Source: Puffinus mauretanicus (Eukaryota; Chordata; Aves; Procellariiformes; Procellariidae). Taken from it: DNA of 64,000 bases. This document shows, one piece after another, positions 60,055 to 64,000 of this stretch. The notes under the pieces are model-generated. The model did not search any database, was not told where the DNA came from, and worked only from the letters and a program-made list of their open reading frames with translations. The DNA lies in NCBI GenBank assembly GCA_023333565.1, contig JAJKFH010001810.1:1054001-1118000 (forward strand). Reading direction: 5' to 3'. A program made the translations under genes and the position numbers. Positions within the stretch are counted from its first letter, which is position 1. The number at the start of each line of letters is the position of its first letter.

Positions 60055-60105
60055 CTGTTGACCAACACCCCCAGGTCCTTTTCTGCCAGATAGCTTTCCA
60101 GCCAC
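60055..60105 (-). mobile_element. Small CR1 ORF2 scrap
   Basis: About 50 bases (TGTTGACCAACACCCCCAGG through GCTTTCCAGCCAC) match the part of the CR1 at about 59,625-59,685 that encodes the EKDLGVLVD region, in the same orientation. It lies about 230 bases beyond that copy's truncation point and repeats a region already present there. It is therefore a separate old insertion or a local duplication. Confidence 0.75.
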
Positions 60106-63100
60106 AATGCATCAGGAAGTAGAAGTCTAGTGTAGTATTTCTGGCCTCTTTGGAGTTAAACATAGCTGCTGTTGTAGTCTCCTCCAATAATTTCCCCAAA
60201 TTTCATTATAGAGGATGAAGATACGAGCTCTGATAAAAGGCAAGCTAACAGCAATGAGGTCCTTCTAATAAAAGAAGGAATTTGCCTGGAGCAGCTGCTT
60301 TGAGAGGCCCAGTAGCCATCTCTGGTGACTGAGGCAGGGTAGATCTACACTCAAGATAAGCTCCAAGAAGAAAAAGTTCTCAATGGAGACCTTTCGGTGC
60401 CTTATAAGCTCCCAGAGACTGCGAAGTACCTAAGGAAGAACCTTGCCATCAAATGCTTGCTAGTAGTGACTTCGTTCATCTCACGCTCTTCTGTTCTGTC
60501 TCTGTTTCCACCATTGGAACAGAATGTTTAGTTATAAATTAATCATGTTATTTTATGACTTGGCTTTCACCATTGTCCCTGGGAATGACAAATTAATACA
60601 CAGAATCACAAACTTGGACTGCCTTTGAGAGCCCATGTGAGCTGTGCCCAGCCTCTGCAAAGTCTCATACGCTTTATCCCCTTGCTGAAAGGGATTGCTT
60701 GAGCACCAGTTGTCCTAAAAGCTACAGTTTTAAAGAGTAGGTTCATTTTGAAGCTATACCCTTTGTTCCTTTGGCAAGCTGGCAGCAAGTGACTAGGAAA
60801 ATACATTTCCTCTTCACAATGACCTAGTCACTTGTTTGTGCCTGTCCATCAGCTGACCAAATGGCACTTCATTCCTGATAAGGTTCAACTTCAATACTAA
60901 CTGGTGATTTTTTTTTTTTTTTTTTACTTATTTTAATTTTTCTTTTTCTTATTTCAGGTCAGGCAAAGGATTTACTTCAAATCACAACTTGTGTAGAAGT
61001 GCTCTGAGGGAAATCTAGCCTACCAAAAAAAAAAAATGTTAAAGGGAGGAAAGGTCTTCTCGTAGACAGATGAAAGTTAAGGTTTGCCTATTTTGTTCTC
61101 TAACAGCATAGTTCTGTAGCTAGAGATAATCAAATATATGTCAAAACAGTTAATGCCAGAAAATACACCTGCTCATCACAGTAATCTTGTAGCTCCTGAC
61201 CAAAAAAAAATATGCCAATATGTTCACTTTAAATGAAATTAACGGGTTGCTCTAACTGGCAGAATGCTACTTCATCTTAATTTTTCTACTCTGATATCAC
61301 GACTTTATAGAATAAAGCTAATTTCTTATAAATGCTAGTCATAAACATATTAACATATAAACAATTCATGCAGAGTTATTTTGTGGGAGTTAAGAGGAGT
61401 AGAGGAGTTAATATTTATTGGTACAATGTACTAGGAATGCAGCCAGATATCCACTGATGCAGGCTGTGCTCAGTAGCAGTGAATATAAGATCAGCAGCAC
61501 ATGGAGTGAAAGACTGGCAAAGCCAGGACTCTAATTCATAAACAGAGAAGTTGGATTTGTGCATTAAAATTGTTATTGTACAACACTATACAAAAGACAG
61601 CACTAGAGAGAGCATTTGCCCTGGCTTTACCCCTACTTAACTAATTGCTCCCTAGCTAGCTGCGGCTGTTATGCTTATAAACCTTGGTATAAATGCCTCC
61701 AGTTTTCACTCTAATTGATCATAATAAATATTTTGCCATCAAAGCTCAACTGAACCTTTTCAGTGGTTTACTAACAATTATTCTCACTGGTCTGTCTCCT
61801 AAGTTTGGCATATCTTTAACGTAATGTTAGTCTGCAGAGACCTGAGCTTGTCCAGATTATTTTCATAAATCTTGCATGTCCTTTTTCCAGACATATTTTT
61901 AAGATCTGTTGCTTTTACGTGGGCAGTACTGAAGGTCAAATAAATATATTCCATAAGCTTGAAATAAACTCTACTTTTCTCAAGAAAAAAAAGAATTCAA
62001 CCCAGAGAGGCCTTTGGAAGTACAATAATGACCAAAATAGAATTTATGCTCTCAATAGCTAGAAAAAAATTGCAGTGAAATGGCCTATGGGCTTGGCTAG
62101 CAGTCATAGGAACTGCATATATGAAAAAAATGGAGTGATTTGCATTTTGGCTGTTCCTTCTTATAGGAGCGAGCAGCTTCAGTGAGGGGTGATGCTCAGG
62201 AAGGATGCCTGTTGCTTGCAAAGTTATAGGCTTGCTTTGCATCTGTGCAAGCAGTTTGCTCAGTAAAAATATATTGAAATTCATAGGAAAGTATAAATCA
62301 TTGGGATTAGCTAATTAGAAAGCATAAAACCAACAAGCTAATCAGTCAATCTTATTTACATAGTGGGTCTGTTTGACCTTTAACATAGTCAGTGTGTCTG
62401 CAATATTGTTCAAATGGTACCTTGTTCTGTTAGCATGCTTGGGCTTGTTCTTTTGATCCAGGGATTGTGCTACACTGCACTGCTTATGCTAGAGAGATGG
62501 ACTTCATATAAGGAGAAGTCCTTTATGGTAGACATTTCTTTTATTAATGGGGCCACTAAGCAGCAAAGACTTTCTTGATCTCTTACTTGTACATCAACAA
62601 GTCTTGATGCTTTAAAGAATTCCACTCCTCTTCTAGAGCCTGTTTCCTCTCCAGACGATGTAGGATTCATTAATAAGTAGCAATAGCTTTTACAGCAAGG
62701 ACAACTTGCAGAAATATTAGCATGGTAGTTGTATGTCCAGCCAAGGAGGGCACACAGCCTTTGTGACTACTGTTGTCCAAAGGAGAGCTCAGAGGACTTG
62801 TAGAAAACCCATTTGTGCTCTCACTGTAGGACTTGTGGCTGCTTTTAAGTATGAAATGGTGAAGTTATACCTCAGTGTGGCTGTATTGCCTGTCTCATCA
62901 AACGCTCGTGACTCTTCTTTCATTTCTTCTTCTTTAGTTTTGTATTAGGTACTGTATAATTCTGCAAGGTTATTTGATGCCACAGTACCCATGCCACACT
63001 GTGGCTGCACTGTGTCTTAAATTTCCTTTGTTCCCCTGAACTAACATTCCCCATGTGATCCATGGCGCAGATAACTTTAAACACCTTTCTTCAACATCTA

Positions 63101-64000
63101 GCAAGATATTCTAAACATTAAACTATTGTAGTCTATCCTGAAGGCTTTATAATGGTGTGATCGCTTTCCCTCTTGAACTTCATTCGCTCTACAATTTTCA
63201 TCCAGTCTCCAAATTTTAGCATTCGCTGTATGGGGTAAATAAGTGCCTTCAAGTTATATAATTTTTGGTCCACCAGAGCATCCTCATAAGATAGTATGAA
63301 GCCAACCACCTTTATGTTTTGTTTCAGTTGTTGTGAATATTTGTTGCTTAATTAAAGCCCCAGCTCTATGAAGCAAATATTTACTGGGAAAATTTCAGGT
63401 GTAATGCGAAAGTGGTAAAATGCTAGTCCCCATGATGTTGGGAAAAAAATTGATAATGTGACAATAATGTGCACCAATAGGTGAAAAAGAGAAGATAAAA
63501 TTCCAGGCCTTTCTTAAAGCCAGCGGTGTGATTTTCAGGGTACCAGATGGTGTGGTGGAGCTGGTGAGGTTTGTGTTTGGCATTAAAATGCATTGTATTT
63601 TGCTTCTTCAGGGGTAAAAAAATTGCAAAGTCTTTTGCAGTACCTTGAATAGAGAATTTTCAAGTTTATGGCTAAGGATTGCAAAAGTTTCTTATTCTGT
63701 GGGGTTGGGGCTTATTTTTGTATTAATACTTGAAACTCTTAGGTTGTCAGTTTACTGTTTGGATGGAACTGGCAAACTTTCAGCGAACATCTTTGCAATA
63801 TTAGTTTGATTTGCTGACATTAGAAGTCTGGGTGCATTTTCTTTCTGAACATATAGGTATTCTCTGTGCAGTGGAGGGATTTGAAGCTTATAGCATGGAT
63901 ATGCTTTTTTACTACGCCTGTAAAAAAATCCACCCACATTTGGCAAAGTTATAAACATTTGAAAAATTGCATTTCACACATTCTTGGTCAAGCCTTAATA
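60106..64000. other. AT-rich non-coding stretch, no gene recognised
   Basis: Short frames only. At 60908-60957 a T18 run and further T-rich sequence end in TTATTTCAG, an excellent splice-acceptor-like signal, but the downstream frame (SGKGFTSNHNLCRSALREI, then stop) is unrecognised. TAAT-rich sequence around 62,290-62,350 could be regulatory. Nothing firmer can be said. Confidence 0.5.

Noticed and set aside
60598..60640. ACAGAATCACAAACTTGG resembling a CR1 3' end
   Set aside because: Similarity ends after a few bases and no CR1 3' untranslated region follows.
1..64000. tRNA, rRNA, CRISPR array, operon or novel defence-type system
   Set aside because: No cloverleaf-type sequence, rRNA block, regularly spaced repeats or clustered genes were seen; the composition and repeats are those of vertebrate non-coding DNA.

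Overview
The window looks like nuclear DNA from a bird, probably a neoavian species. The main evidence is five CR1 retrotransposon fragments, two of which keep the octamer 3' tails (ATTCTRTG type) diagnostic of avian and reptile CR1, and two solo LTRs of a TGT...ACA family that I recall as abundant in neoavian genomes. Long AT-rich stretches alternate with GC-richer patches at about 4-9 kb and 41-46.5 kb. Nothing resembles bacterial or organellar gene organisation. I recognise no host protein-coding gene, tRNA, rRNA, known small RNA or CRISPR array, so the window is best read as intergenic or deep intronic sequence.

Layout: 1-19.6 kb holds no recognisable element. A GC-richer zone at 4.8-6.3 kb has interrupted protein-like frames of unknown origin, and there is a CpG-dense patch near 11.1 kb. 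At 19,633-20,166 lies a solo LTR (+) carrying an internal (ATT)14 microsatellite. At 21,735-22,757 is a different, minus-strand LTR of about 1,023 bp bounded by TG/CA and a 5-bp duplication, CCATC. A 5'-truncated CR1 lies at 28,323-29,015 (-), an older CR1 at 36,155-36,649 (+) and a short CR1 tail at 40,132-40,278 (+). A second LTR related to the first is at 42,826-43,412 (+), with a CRE octamer, TATA box and poly(A) signal. A third LTR family (479 bp, 6-bp duplication CCTTGT) is at 55,911-56,389 (+). The longest preserved reading frame is the C-terminal end of a CR1 ORF2 at 58,978-59,825 (-), with a small CR1 scrap at 60,055-60,105.

How the parts relate: all recognisable coding sequence comes from CR1 ORF2 tails, each cut off at its 5' end as expected of target-primed reverse transcription. 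All four LTRs are single copies with no gag, pol or env beside them, as left by recombination between paired LTRs. The LTRs still carry promoter and polyadenylation motifs. The host candidates are weak: an exon-like 50-codon frame at 35,770-35,922, a GC-rich segment ending in a consensus splice donor at 46,638, and a cluster of four AATGATT heptamers near 44.7 kb. I found no evidence for a new multi-gene system. Boundaries and target-site duplications were read directly by eye; family names come from general knowledge, not a database search.
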